Shown piece by piece: positions 44,805 to 53,331 of a stretch of DNA of 64,000 nt (its first letter is position 1; each line of letters begins with the position of its first letter). The position numbers and the translations under genes are program-made. The stretch is taken from the NCBI GenBank assembly GCA_947652735.1, contig CANTEG010000008.1, positions 1 to 64,000 on the forward strand, written 5' to 3'. Origin of the DNA: an uncultured Lachnospiraceae bacterium (GTDB lineage Bacteria > Bacillota > Clostridia > Lachnospirales > Lachnospiraceae). The notes under the pieces are model-generated. The model was given only the letters and a program-made list of their open reading frames with translations, ran no database searches and was not told the DNA's origin.

Positions 44805-46280
44805 ATGAATAGAAAAAAATGGACAACAATAACAATTATTTCTCTCATTGTGTTTGCACTTGAAATTGTGTCAGTGTTTGTATTTATTCTTCCAAGTAAA
44901 AATATCAATGATGTTTTTAAGGCACTTGAAGAGGGGAATTCAAAAAAAGCAGAAGCCGCATTGGATAAGCTTTCAGATAAAAACGAGGATAAGGTTGAAG
45001 AATTAATGGATGATTTTGCAACCTATCAGTGCAATCAATATGCACAGGGAGCAATTGATTATAATAAGCTGCACCAAATACTTCAGTCAATTGATGATAT
45101 GGATGATTATTATGGATTTTCAAGAGAATTCCACACATATGCTGCATCAAAAGAAATTATAAAAATTTGTGATTTGGCTTATGAAGAAAATAATGCCAAT
45201 GGAAAATCGTCTATATTTTATGAGTATCAGACTCAGGTAACGGATATTTACTATGATATTAATGAAAGAACATATATTGATGAGGAGCTTAAAAAATTCA
45301 TTGATGAAAAATATGATAGCTATTTAGCAGGAACTATGAGCTTTGATGAAATATCTGAGTACATGGATGTTGCATCTTACGTTTTACCAGGCGATGCAAG
45401 CTACTACGCAATAGACTTGCAAATGCAGCTTTCACTGATTGAAGACTATCAGGAAAAATATGATATTGCAAAAAAATATTACGATGATATGAAGTACTTT
45501 GAGACAATTGAAGAATGTGATAATGCGGCAGTACCTGAATCAGATGTAACAGGATTTTATGATAAATTTAAAACCTTGAGGCAGGATGCATATGATGCAG
45601 GAAAAACCTACTATGTAAAGGAAGCCGAAAATTTAGCAAATGCAAATGATTATGAGGGTGCAAGAGATATTATTAACAGTATTAAGGAAGTGTATGGTGA
45701 TGAGGTAGATACTTCTGAATTAGAGGCACTTGTTGTTGCACCGTGGATGGAAGTATATGCAAAGTACATGAAAAATATGGAAAAAAATCTTAAGAGACAG
45801 GCTGCAAAGGGAGTTAAGATTGGAGAATGTGATGACTCTACTCTTATCAATGTAGATGATTACATGCCTGATAAAATGTATCTCTATGATTTTGATAACG
45901 ATGGAATACCTGAAATGTTACTTACAAATGGTTCCTATGCATTTATTGTCGGTTATAATGGCGAGAGGGCTGTTCTGACAGGATTTGTTCAGGCTGCAAC
46001 ATTTTGTGATGCGCCATACCTTATTACAATACCAACAGCAATGCCTGAGGGGTATATTGGTTATGCACTCATTAAGCTTGAAAACTGCAAATGGAGCGTT
46101 GAGGAATACTATTATGCTGCCGAAGACGGAAGCAAATATATTGTCAACGGTTCTGAGGTTGACTATGATACATGTAACGCCGAGCATGATAAGATAGCAA
46201 CTTATGAAAATAAGGATATAGAAATAGATTATGGTGATTATGTAGAAAATTATGAGGAAGTAATTTACGGATATAAGTAA
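44805..46280 (+). CDS. Membrane-anchored protein with a large outer domain
   Basis: A 491-residue protein with an N-terminal helix (WTTITIISLIVFALEIVSVFV, residues 6-27) and about 460 residues outside. The middle is helical and acidic, with TPR-like spacing (EEGNSKKAEAALDKLSDKNE, ANANDYEGARDIINSIKEV). The C-terminal 150 residues are a beta domain with the calcium-loop-like YDFDNDGIPEMLL. GGAGG before the ATG overlaps the end of the previous gene, so the two are translated together; they probably act as one envelope complex. Function unknown. Confidence 0.65.
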   Translation: MNRKKWTTITIISLIVFALEIVSVFVFILPSKNINDVFKALEEGNSKKAEAALDKLSDKNEDKVEELMDDFATYQCNQYAQGAIDYNKLHQILQSIDDMDDYYGFSREFHTYAASKEIIKICDLAYEENNANGKSSIFYEYQTQVTDIYYDINERTYIDEELKKFIDEKYDSYLAGTMSFDEISEYMDVASYVLPGDASYYAIDLQMQLSLIEDYQEKYDIAKKYYDDMKYFETIEECDNAAVPESDVTGFYDKFKTLRQDAYDAGKTYYVKEAENLANANDYEGARDIINSIKEVYGDEVDTSELEALVVAPWMEVYAKYMKNMEKNLKRQAAKGVKIGECDDSTLINVDDYMPDKMYLYDFDNDGIPEMLLTNGSYAFIVGYNGERAVLTGFVQAATFCDAPYLITIPTAMPEGYIGYALIKLENCKWSVEEYYYAAEDGSKYIVNGSEVDYDTCNAEHDKIATYENKDIEIDYGDYVENYEEVIYGYK

Positions 46281-46308
46281 TAATCAATAATCCCATAATA
46301 TTGTTAAA

Positions 46309-46353
46309 GACAGTCTCAGATGTACATTAATTATGTATTCTGAGGCTGTCTTT
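46309..46353 (+). terminator. Terminator after the two-gene membrane operon
   Basis: GACAG-CTCAGA pairs with TCTGAG-CTGTC around an AT-rich loop, followed by TTT. Confidence 0.8.
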
Positions 46354-46476
46354 GCGATTACTGTAATTCTTTTTGAATAAAATAATTTTCGGTGTATATG
46401 ATAATATATATTTAATTGATACGCTGAACCCAATTCAGATTTTACAAATTTATCTGATTAACCCGAATAAAAGTTA

Positions 46477-46505
46477 TTGACAAAATTAACAAATTTTGCT
46501 ATTAT
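46477..46505 (+). promoter_or_regulatory. Promoter of the tRNA cluster
   Basis: TTGACA at 46477-46482, 17-base spacer, TATTAT at 46500-46505, about 83 bases before tRNA-Ser. A consensus sigma-A type promoter. Confidence 0.7.
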
Positions 46506-46587
46506 GTTCAAGCGTGTTGACACGTTATTATGTGTCACTGAATAAACTAAATATGTAAATCGATTTTTTCGATTGAATTTAGGCATT

Positions 46588-46675
46588 GGAGATGTACTCA
46601 AGTGGCTGAAGAGGCGCCCCTGCTAAGGGTGTAGGTCGTTTGCGCGGCGCGAGGGTTCAAATCCCTCCATCTCCG
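46588..46675 (+). tRNA. tRNA-Ser (anticodon GCT)
   Basis: Long-variable-arm tRNA with acceptor GGAGATG/CATCTCC, anticodon stem loop CCCCTGCTAAGGG giving GCT, variable arm around GTAGGTCGTTTGCGCGGCGC and T arm GAGGGTTCAAATCCCTC. Reads AGC/AGT. CCA not encoded. Confidence 0.95.
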
Positions 46676-46802
46676 CTTACTATGATTATTGAAAAAGATA
46701 TAAAGTTATCGAAAAATGCGTATGTTTTTGGTTGACTTATCACACATATTTTCATATAATCATAAGGTCATTAATCAGTACTTGATGATTCATGTACTAT
46801 TA

Positions 46803-46874
46803 TTCCTCGATAGCTCAATGGTAGAGCACTCGGCTGTTAACCGAGTTGTTGTAGGTTCGAGCCCTACTCGGGGA
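46803..46874 (+). tRNA. tRNA-Asn (anticodon GTT)
   Basis: Acceptor TCCTCGA/TCGGGGA, D arm GCTCAATGGTAGAGC, anticodon stem CTCGG/CCGAG around CTGTTAA giving GTT, T arm GTAGGTTCGAGCCCTAC. CCA not encoded. Confidence 0.95.
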
Positions 46875-46879
46875 GCTTA

Positions 46880-46951
46880 TGGCGCCATAGCCAAGTGGTA
46901 AGGCATCGGTCTGCAACACCGCTATCACCAGTTCAAATCTGGTTGGCGCCT
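46880..46951 (+). tRNA. tRNA-Cys (anticodon GCA)
   Basis: Acceptor GGCGCCA/TGGCGCC, D arm GCCAAGTGGTAAGGC, anticodon loop CTGCAAC giving GCA, T arm CCAGTTCAAATCTGG. It is 5 bases after tRNA-Asn. CCA not encoded. Confidence 0.95.
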
Positions 46952-46953
46952 CT

Positions 46954-46996
46954 GAAAAGCCCTGACTTACATAAAAGTTAGGGCTTTTAATTTAAT
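46954..46996 (+). terminator. Terminator of the tRNA cluster
   Basis: AAAAGCCCTGACTT pairs with AAGTTAGGGCTTTT, followed by AATTT. Strong intrinsic terminator. Confidence 0.9.
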
Positions 46997-47364
46997 AATA
47001 AATAAGGTTTCCTATCGGAGTGTCTCTTGTGAGGGCTGTCGATATGTGAACTATAGTTACAAAGGCATTTTGTTCTTTAATTTTATATAATTATCTTGGT
47101 TAAATAATATCAATTTGAGTTTTATATTTCATTTAGGACAATTTAGTTGAAAATCCCAGTATAACAATTTTTAAAGAAATGTTTTTTAGTTAAAACACAA
47201 CAAAAACTTGTTGAGGATAAAAAACAATGTTTTTGGCACCAAAAAAATTTAAAAGCAAAAGTAGTCAAACCTATATGTAATCTTGGGAATATGAAATAAC
47301 TGAATATTGTATTTCTGATTTTATTACTTTGGTTATGTCAGGCTGTCTATTAAAACCTGACAAG
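46997..47364. other. Intergenic stretch before the AgrB-like gene
   Basis: About 370 bases of AT-rich DNA after the tRNA terminator. It holds a small TGTCAGG/CCTGACA hairpin (47337-47362) and a 17-codon ORF (MFLAPKKFKSKSSQTYM, near 47227) with a weak ribosome binding site. No AgrD-like gene is seen. Confidence 0.5.
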
Positions 47365-47414
47365 TGGCATCAGCTTATTTGTGGAACGCAAATTTAAAGT
47401 TGGTTGATGCTCAA
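47365..47414 (+). promoter_or_regulatory. Leader element copy F, upstream of the AgrB-like gene
   Basis: GCATCAGC (47367-47374) pairs with GTTGATGC (47403-47410) over eight positions, and the 3' strand TTGGTTGATGCTCAA matches the other copies. The stem is shifted outward compared with copy A (GATGC pairs with GCATC), so the pairing is kept with different bases. Inner modules are short. Confidence 0.55.
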
Positions 47415-47436
47415 GAAAGGGGAGGAAAAAGTAATA

Positions 47437-48024
47437 ATGGAAAATGTAATTGAAAATATGGCACATGCTGTTGCAAAGTGGAGCGTGGGCGAAGAAGACG
47501 AAGAACAGGTTGAAATTGTATCATACGGGATAACGTTGTTTATAGAAGGTATCTATAAAATGATTATTTTAATGATAATTGCTGTTTTAACACATAAGCT
47601 TTACGCGACAATTGTTGTGATAGGAAGCTTTTGCGGTTTGAGGCTGCTGGCAGGTGGGATACACTGCAAGACAAGCCTTGGGTGTACTTCAACCATGATA
47701 CTTATATGGTTGTCGGGAATAATGTCTGTTTATGTAAATATTTCAATGCCGCTTATGTCTGTCATGTTGTGTGTAAGTCTTATTATTGTAGCTGTCTATG
47801 CACCTGCATCTACAAAAAATAATCCTATAACCGATGAAAAGATAATAAGGAGAAAAAAATTCGGTGCAATAGCGTTCGTCTGCATACAGATTATTATATG
47901 TGGTGTGGCTGTTAACATGGATAATATGGAGCTTGCAAATATGATAAGCGTTCCCGTATTCATAGAGGCGGTAAGTATAGTGCTGCTTAAACTGATGGAA
48001 GAAAAGGAAAAAATACAAGAGTAA
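47437..48024 (+). CDS. AgrB-like membrane peptidase (accessory gene regulator B)
   Basis: A 195-residue membrane protein of the AgrB family, which trims and cyclises AgrD pro-peptides into quorum-sensing thiolactones. The catalytic segment FCGLRLLAGGIHCKTSLGC has His76 and Cys83, seven residues apart as in S. aureus AgrB (His77, Cys84), within about six helices. The start is uncertain: ATGs upstream in the leader element (47404, 47407) are in frame, but GGGGAGG followed by MENVIENMA favours 47437. No AgrD, AgrC or AgrA gene is adjacent; the 8-codon ORF at 48026 (MIKRKAKF) is too short. It may process a distant peptide. Confidence 0.85.
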   Translation: MENVIENMAHAVAKWSVGEEDEEQVEIVSYGITLFIEGIYKMIILMIIAVLTHKLYATIVVIGSFCGLRLLAGGIHCKTSLGCTSTMILIWLSGIMSVYVNISMPLMSVMLCVSLIIVAVYAPASTKNNPITDEKIIRRKKFGAIAFVCIQIIICGVAVNMDNMELANMISVPVFIEAVSIVLLKLMEEKEKIQE

Positions 48025-48073
48025 GATGATTAAAAGAAAAGCTAAATTTTAACAATTATATCATAATGGCATA

Positions 48074-48119
48074 ATTTTGCCCGCTTTAGAGATATTATTA
48101 AATCTAAGGCGGGCAAATT
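48074..48119. terminator. Bidirectional terminator between the AgrB-like gene and PPK2
   Basis: TTTGCCCGC-TTAGA pairs with TCTAA-GCGGGCAAA around an AT-rich loop. It serves both convergent genes. Confidence 0.9.
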
Positions 48120-48154
48120 CACGTTTTTATGTTGTCTTGATTATTGTAAGCTAT

Positions 48155-49624
48155 TTATTTTAATTTCTTTTCTATACGTTCAATTACAGTTTTCAGTGCC
48201 TTAATTCTTGCGTACTTTTTATTGTTGGATTCAAGTATGACCCATGGGGCGTAGGATGTGTTGGTCTTTTTCAGCATCTCATCAATTGCAGATTCATACA
48301 AATCCCATTTTTCCCGGTTACGCCAATCTTCATCGGTTATTTTCCATTGCTTTGACGGCGTGTTTTGACGGTCGGTGAAACGTTGAAGCTGAACATCCTT
48401 GTCAATCTGTACCCAGAATTTGATAATAATTGCCCCCCAGTTTGCAAGCTCATATTCAAATTCATTTATTTCGTTATAGGCACGCTGCCATTCATTTTCA
48501 GTACAGAAGCCCTCGAGACGCTCAACCATTACCCGTCCGTACCATGTTCTGTCAAATATTGCAATATGTCCATCCTTAGGCAGCCGGTTCCAAAAACGCC
48601 ACAGGTAATGACGTGATTTTTCGTGGGGCTCAGGACTTGCAATCGGATGAACCTCATATCCACGAGGATCAAGGGCACTTGTAATTCGCTTTATGTTTCC
48701 GCCTTTGCCTGCAGCATCCCATCCCTCATAGGCAATAATTACAGGAATTCGTTTTCTGTAAAGCTCATAGTGTAAGCTGTTCAGCTTATTTTGACAGGCA
48801 TATAATTCTTTCTTGTAATCCTCATCGGATATTGTTTTGTCAAGCTTGATGTCTGAAAGCTTAGGAATATCTTCAAGAGGAAAAATATTTTGCAAAATAG
48901 GAACTGCACGGGCACCGTTCATAAGGGCCGTATCTATACCTGATATTAAAAGCTCCAGCACCTGAAGCTCCGCCCATTTTTTTGATGAGGCATCAATGAT
49001 GTACCAAGGTGATGCAGGCTGGTTTGTTTCCGTCAGATAATTATCATATACATCCAGACATTTATCATAATGTTTGTTTTGCCACAAATCTGCATCGGAA
49101 ACACGCCATTTTGTATTTTTGTCAGACAGTAGCTGGTCTATTCTCTTTTTTTGTTCCTCCTCGTCAATATGGAGGAAAAATTTCATAACAATGTAACCGT
49201 TATCTGTAAGCTGGCGTTCAAAATGCTTAATACTGGTCAGACGTTTTTTGTAATCGGTGTCATTAAGCTCTCCGTGAAGATATTCGTAAGTGGATTCATC
49301 CATCCAGCTTCCATCAAAAAAGGTGTATTTTCCTGCTTCAGGAATGCGCACAAAATGACGGTACAAAAATGGTTTTCTTTCTTCTTCCTCAGTTTTTACA
49401 CTCATGGTTGTAACCTTAAAAAAGCGGGGGTCAATGTTTCGTATAACCTTTCCTATCAGGCTGCCTTTACCAGAAGCACCCCAGCCTTCCACAATTACCA
49501 TTATCGGTTTTTTGCTGTCCTTAATGGCATTCTGCTTTGTGGCAAGTAAATCACGAAGCTCTTTAAGTTTTTCGTCCATAAGCTCCGGCTCAAGCTTTTT
49601 CGGTTGTTTCCAATTTGATAACAT
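48155..49624 (-). CDS. Two-domain PPK2 enzyme (polyphosphate:AMP phosphotransferase type)
   Basis: A 489-residue fusion of two PPK2 domains. N-terminal domain: Walker A EGWGASGKGSLIGK, but the lid/Walker B motif reads FFDGSWMDE. C-terminal domain: EGWDAAGKGGNIKR, DPRGYEVHPIASPEPHEKSR, RFWNRLPKDGHIAIFDRTWY and VMVERLEGF, all intact. This matches the PAP class (PPK2-II), in which the C-terminal half phosphorylates AMP to ADP from polyphosphate and the N-terminal half has lost key residues; assignment is by motif only. AGGTG before the ATG lies at the correct distance. It stands alone. Confidence 0.88.
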   Translation of the reverse strand: MLSNWKQPKKLEPELMDEKLKELRDLLATKQNAIKDSKKPIMVIVEGWGASGKGSLIGKVIRNIDPRFFKVTTMSVKTEEEERKPFLYRHFVRIPEAGKYTFFDGSWMDESTYEYLHGELNDTDYKKRLTSIKHFERQLTDNGYIVMKFFLHIDEEEQKKRIDQLLSDKNTKWRVSDADLWQNKHYDKCLDVYDNYLTETNQPASPWYIIDASSKKWAELQVLELLISGIDTALMNGARAVPILQNIFPLEDIPKLSDIKLDKTISDEDYKKELYACQNKLNSLHYELYRKRIPVIIAYEGWDAAGKGGNIKRITSALDPRGYEVHPIASPEPHEKSRHYLWRFWNRLPKDGHIAIFDRTWYGRVMVERLEGFCTENEWQRAYNEINEFEYELANWGAIIIKFWVQIDKDVQLQRFTDRQNTPSKQWKITDEDWRNREKWDLYESAIDEMLKKTNTSYAPWVILESNNKKYARIKALKTVIERIEKKLK

Positions 49625-49824
49625 AATTAAACACCTCCATTTTTCAATAGTGTAGAAATGAACAAAACTTTTTAGAAATAATGCGTTTTGTTCATCTTTA
49701 CAATAGTAAGCTTTGTACGCTTATCTGCAAGTATGTTTAATTATAGAATATATGAAAATGTGTTTATAATGCAACCATTTTTTTGGTAATTTATAAAGTT
49801 TAAAACAAAAAAATAAAAAAGTAA

Positions 49825-49852
49825 TTGACAAATTTGAAATAAAGAATATAAT
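49825..49852 (+). promoter_or_regulatory. Promoter of the metal-efflux operon
   Basis: TTGACA at 49825-49830, 16-base spacer, TATAAT at 49847-49852: a near-perfect sigma-A promoter. The operator begins 4 bases after the -10, so repressor binding would block transcription initiation. Confidence 0.85.
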
Positions 49853-49856
49853 AATA

Positions 49857-49888
49857 TCAAACATATGAATAATTGTTCATACGTTTGA
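49857..49888. promoter_or_regulatory. ArsR/SmtB-type operator
   Basis: Imperfect 32-bp palindrome: TCAAACATATGAAT then AATTGTTCATACGTTTGA; the inner ATATGAA...TTCATA form is that known for SmtB/CadC operators. Its place after the promoter and the ArsR-type gene at 52222 point to autoregulation. Confidence 0.85.
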
Positions 49889-50012
49889 TGAAACTAAAAC
49901 AATCTATATGAGGTAATTGTGACGTTGTGGTTTGTCTATACTATATATTAAGCATTGAAAAACGAAGCATTACAATTATCTAGGAATATTAAAAGAAAGA
50001 GAGGTTTTATTT

Positions 50013-50234
50013 ATGAAGAAGAGTTATAAAATTGATGTTGATTGTGCAAACTGTGCCAATAAGATGGAGGATGCTGCTAAAAAGACAGAGGGTGTCAAGG
50101 ATGCAGTGGTGAATTTTATGACACTTAAAATGACAGTCGAGTTTGAGGAGGGTCAGGATCCGAATACCGTTATGAAGGCGGTATTGAAAAACTGCAAAAA
50201 GGTTGAAGATGATTGCGAAATATATTTAAAGTAG
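50013..50234 (+). CDS. Free heavy-metal-associated (HMA) domain protein
   Basis: A 73-residue ferredoxin-like HMA domain with the metal-binding DCANCANKMEDAAKK, a CxxC at Cys12 and Cys15, and the family pattern GVKDAVVNFMTLKMTVEF. In many P-type ATPases this domain is fused to the N-terminus; here it is a separate gene and the ATPase following it lacks one. It may deliver or sense the metal. AGAGAGG before the ATG. First gene of the operon. Confidence 0.9.
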   Translation: MKKSYKIDVDCANCANKMEDAAKKTEGVKDAVVNFMTLKMTVEFEEGQDPNTVMKAVLKNCKKVEDDCEIYLK

Positions 50235-50239
50235 CAGAA

Positions 50240-50291
50240 GGTTATAGGCACGTTTCTAAAGGAACCTGCCAAGTAATGAGATGATGCTCAA
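50240..50291 (+). promoter_or_regulatory. Leader element copy G, between the HMA gene and the ATPase gene
   Basis: TTATAGGCACGTTTC-TAAA-GGAACCTGC and AAGTAATGAGATGATGCTCAA match the 3' half of the fumarase leader (TATAGGCACGTTCCTAAAGG, AATGGGCTAATGTTTAG). A clear 5' partner is not seen, so this is a half copy. It lies inside an operon rather than at its start, which suggests a role at the mRNA level. Confidence 0.6.
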
Positions 50292-50325
50292 AGTTATTGG
50301 AATGACTCAAAAGGTGGGAGAGTAT

Positions 50326-52203
50326 ATGAATAAGAAACAAAAAAAGGTACTTATAAGAATTATAATATCAGCTTTGCTGATGCTCATATTTTCCCTGCTT
50401 CCGCTCAAAGGTTTCATTGAACCTTTGTTGTTTATGATACCATACTTTGTTATAGGATATGACATATTAAAAAAGGCGGTTAAGGGAATTATTAACCGAC
50501 AGGTATTTGACGAAAATTTTCTGATGGCAGTTGCCACTGTCGGTGCTATGGTACTGGGAGAATATAAAGAGGGCGTTGCCGTTATGCTCTTTTATCAGAT
50601 AGGAGAACTTTTTCAAAGTTACGCTGTGGGAAAGAGCAGAAGAAGCATAAGCGATTTGATGGATATTCGTCCTGATTATGCAAACATAGAAAGAGACGGA
50701 GAAATTATACAGGTTGACCCGGATGAGGTTGAAATCGGAAGTATCATTATAGTGAAACCGGGAGAAAAGGTCCCGATTGATGGAATCATACAAGGGGGAA
50801 CTACATCACTTAACACAAGTGCACTTACGGGAGAAAGTGTTCCGAGAGATGCGGCTTCGGGTGATGAGGTAATAAGCGGATGTATCAATATGACAGGTGT
50901 TATAAAGATAAAGACGACGAAGGAATTTGGTGAGTCCACAGTATCTAAAATTTTGGATTTGGTGGAAAACTCCAGCTCTAAAAAGTCAAGGTCAGAAAAC
51001 TTTATTTCAAGATTTGCAAAGTATTATACACCTGCCGTATGCTACAGTGCACTTGCTCTTGCAATATTGCCGCCTCTTGTGAACATGCTATTTATGAGTG
51101 CATCGCCACAGTGGGGTACTTGGATATACAGGGCACTTACATTTCTTGTTATAAGCTGTCCGTGTGCACTTGTTATCAGTATTCCGTTAAGTTTTTTTGC
51201 AGGAATCGGTGGAGCAGGAAGACAGGGCGTTCTCGTAAAAGGCTCAAATTATCTGGAAACCTTATCAAAGGTAAAGTATGTAATATTTGATAAAACAGGA
51301 ACAATGACCCAGGGAATATTTGAGGTGGCAGGAATACACCACAGCAAACTAGAGGAGGAAAAGCTTGTAGAATATGCAGCACTTGCAGAGAGCTTTTCAT
51401 CACATCCAATAAGTAAAAGTCTTATGAGGGCATATGGGAAAGCTATCGATAAATCGAGGGTTACGGATATAGAAGAAATTGGTGGTCATGGCGTAACTGC
51501 AAAAATTGACGGCACGACGGTTGCTGTGGGAAACCACAAGCTTATGAAAAAGCTTGGAATAGGTTACAAGGAGTGCCATCATGTAGGAACTGTAGTTCAT
51601 GTGGCAATCGACGGGGAATATTCAGGACATATTTTGATTGCTGATGTGGTGAAACCTCACGCAAAGGAAGCAATTGCAAGACTTTATGACGCAGGTATAA
51701 AGAAGACGGTCATGCTGACAGGAGATGCAGACGCGGTGGCAAAAAGTGTTGCAGGAGATTTAAATATATCAGAAGTATATAGTGAATTACTTCCGTCAGA
51801 TAAAGTTTCAAAGGTTGAGGAGCTTCTTGAAAAGAAAGACAAAAAGGAAAAGCTGGCATTTGTAGGTGACGGAATAAACGATGCTCCTGTTCTATCGAGG
51901 GCAGATATAGGAATTGCCATGGGTGCCCTTGGCTCCGATGCAGCGATTGAGGCAGCAGATATTGTTCTTATGGATGATGATCCGCTAAAAATATCAGTGG
52001 CGATAGGAATAGCAAGAAAATGTCTTCGCATAGTATACGAAAATATTTATTTTGCCATCGGTATTAAGCTGATATGTCTTGTGTTGGGTGCACTGGGTAT
52101 CGCAAACATGTGGCTCGCCATATTTGCCGATGTAGGTGTTATGGTCATAGCGGTAATAAATGCCATACGTGCACTTTATTATAAGCAGAATAAGGTGAAA
52201 TGA
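50326..52203 (+). CDS. Metal-transporting P1B-type ATPase (Zn/Cd/Pb type), without N-terminal HMA
   Basis: A 625-residue efflux pump with motifs in order: TGESVPRD (actuator), SCPCALVIS (CPC metal site in the sixth helix), DKTGTMT (phosphorylated Asp), SHPISKSLM (HP motif), GDGINDAPVL. The CPC and ISCPCALVISIPL form are those of Zn/Cd-type (ZntA/CadA) pumps, supported by the CadC-like regulator; copper export is less likely. Frames open from 50281 begin inside the leader copy; GGTGGGAG before the ATG at 50326 and MNKKQKK give the better start. Confidence 0.93.
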   Translation: MNKKQKKVLIRIIISALLMLIFSLLPLKGFIEPLLFMIPYFVIGYDILKKAVKGIINRQVFDENFLMAVATVGAMVLGEYKEGVAVMLFYQIGELFQSYAVGKSRRSISDLMDIRPDYANIERDGEIIQVDPDEVEIGSIIIVKPGEKVPIDGIIQGGTTSLNTSALTGESVPRDAASGDEVISGCINMTGVIKIKTTKEFGESTVSKILDLVENSSSKKSRSENFISRFAKYYTPAVCYSALALAILPPLVNMLFMSASPQWGTWIYRALTFLVISCPCALVISIPLSFFAGIGGAGRQGVLVKGSNYLETLSKVKYVIFDKTGTMTQGIFEVAGIHHSKLEEEKLVEYAALAESFSSHPISKSLMRAYGKAIDKSRVTDIEEIGGHGVTAKIDGTTVAVGNHKLMKKLGIGYKECHHVGTVVHVAIDGEYSGHILIADVVKPHAKEAIARLYDAGIKKTVMLTGDADAVAKSVAGDLNISEVYSELLPSDKVSKVEELLEKKDKKEKLAFVGDGINDAPVLSRADIGIAMGALGSDAAIEAADIVLMDDDPLKISVAIGIARKCLRIVYENIYFAIGIKLICLVLGALGIANMWLAIFADVGVMVIAVINAIRALYYKQNKVK

Positions 52204-52221
52204 AAGGAAAAAGGTGATTGC

Positions 52222-52590
52222 ATGGCAGAACATGAAAGACCGGAAGGATGCTGTGAAACAGTTTGTGTGCACGATAATTTATTAAAGATTGTCAGGGAAA
52301 CCCTGCCGCCGGAAACGGAGCTTTATGACCTTGCAGAGCTGTTTAAGGTATTTGGAGACTCCACAAGAATAAGAATACTGTTTGTACTTTTTGAGGTAGA
52401 GGTTTGTGTGTGCGACCTTGCAGAGGCGTTAAATATGACACAGTCGGCCATATCCCATCAGCTTAAAATACTGAAGCAGAGCAAATTGGTTAAAAGCCGC
52501 AGGGAAGGGAAGTCAATATTTTATTCCCTTGCTGATGACCACGTCAGGACGATTATAGCCCAGGGCTGTGAGCATATCGAAGAAAATTAG
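52222..52590 (+). CDS. ArsR/SmtB family metal-sensing repressor (CadC-like)
   Basis: A 122-residue winged-helix repressor. Two metal sites can be read: the alpha-3N type, with Cys10/11/15 near the N-terminus and Cys62/Cys64 in VCVCDLAEAL (as in CadC), and the alpha-5 type, with Asp105, His107, His118 and Glu121 in LADDHVRTIIAQGCEHIEEN (as in SmtB). DNA-binding helix NMTQSAISHQLKILKQSKLV. Both sites intact suggests response to Cd/Pb and Zn. It closes the operon and should bind the palindrome at 49857. AAGGTGATTGC before the ATG. Confidence 0.92.
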   Translation: MAEHERPEGCCETVCVHDNLLKIVRETLPPETELYDLAELFKVFGDSTRIRILFVLFEVEVCVCDLAEALNMTQSAISHQLKILKQSKLVKSRREGKSIFYSLADDHVRTIIAQGCEHIEEN

Positions 52591-52622
52591 AACTATTAAA
52601 ATAAAATAAATAATGATATAAT

Positions 52623-52655
52623 AATGGATAGGGACTGTCTTGGTCTCTATCCATT
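52623..52655 (+). terminator. Hairpin after the metal operon
   Basis: AATGGATAGGGAC pairs with GTCTCTATCCATT (one G-T) around TGTCTTG. The T-run is weak; it also lies just ahead of maf. Confidence 0.7.
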
Positions 52656-52681
52656 ATTGGCGTTCCAAAACAGGTGATAGT

Positions 52682-53293
52682 ATGAAAAATATTATTTTAG
52701 CATCCCAGTCGCCTAGAAGACGAGAACTTTTGGAGCAGGCAGGGTATACATTTAAGATAATTCCATCTACAGTGGAAGAAACAGTTACATGCAATGAACC
52801 GAAAGCAGTTGTAAAAGAGCTTGCAATGCAAAAGGCAAGAGATGTATTTGACAAATGCAGTCTGGATAATACAGTATGTGATGGATATACGCAGGATAAA
52901 TTGCTTGTCATCGGAGCAGATACCGTAGTTGCCATTGACGGACAAATCCTTGGGAAACCCAAATCCATAGAGCATGCGGGTGAAATGATACGTTGTCTGC
53001 AAGGAAAAACACATCACGTTTACACAGGGGTTGCTTTTGTGTGGATGGGTGAGGATACGGGTCAAATCAGGACACATTGTTTTTGTGAGGGTACTGCCGT
53101 GAGCTGTTATCCTATGACGGAGGAAGAAATTACCGCTTACATAAATACGGGGGAATGTATGGATAAAGCGGGAGCTTATGGAATACAAGGCAGATTTGGG
53201 GTATATATCAAACGTATAACAGGAGATTACAACAATGTTGTAGGTCTTCCTATTTCTGCTGTTTATCATCAGCTTTTAAAGCTTGGATTTTAA
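52682..53293 (+). CDS. maf: Maf/YhdE nucleotide pyrophosphatase
   Basis: A 203-residue house-cleaning enzyme that removes non-canonical nucleotides. ILASQSPRRRELLEQAGY is the family N-terminus with catalytic S-x-R-R, then VIGADTVVAIDGQILGKPKS (catalytic Asp), TGVAFVWM, and DKAGAYGIQGRFGVYIKRI with GDYNNVVGLPI. The frame is open from 52640, but AGGTGATAG before the ATG at 52682 fixes the start. Confidence 0.95.
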   Translation: MKNIILASQSPRRRELLEQAGYTFKIIPSTVEETVTCNEPKAVVKELAMQKARDVFDKCSLDNTVCDGYTQDKLLVIGADTVVAIDGQILGKPKSIEHAGEMIRCLQGKTHHVYTGVAFVWMGEDTGQIRTHCFCEGTAVSCYPMTEEEITAYINTGECMDKAGAYGIQGRFGVYIKRITGDYNNVVGLPISAVYHQLLKLGF

Positions 53294-53331
53294 TAAATTT
53301 CAAATCAATTATATTTGGTCGGAGGGACAAA

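Noticed and set aside
46281-47430. A CRISPR array or prophage attachment site near the tRNA cluster.
   Set aside because: No regularly spaced repeats, no integrase, and no duplicated tRNA 3' end within the window.
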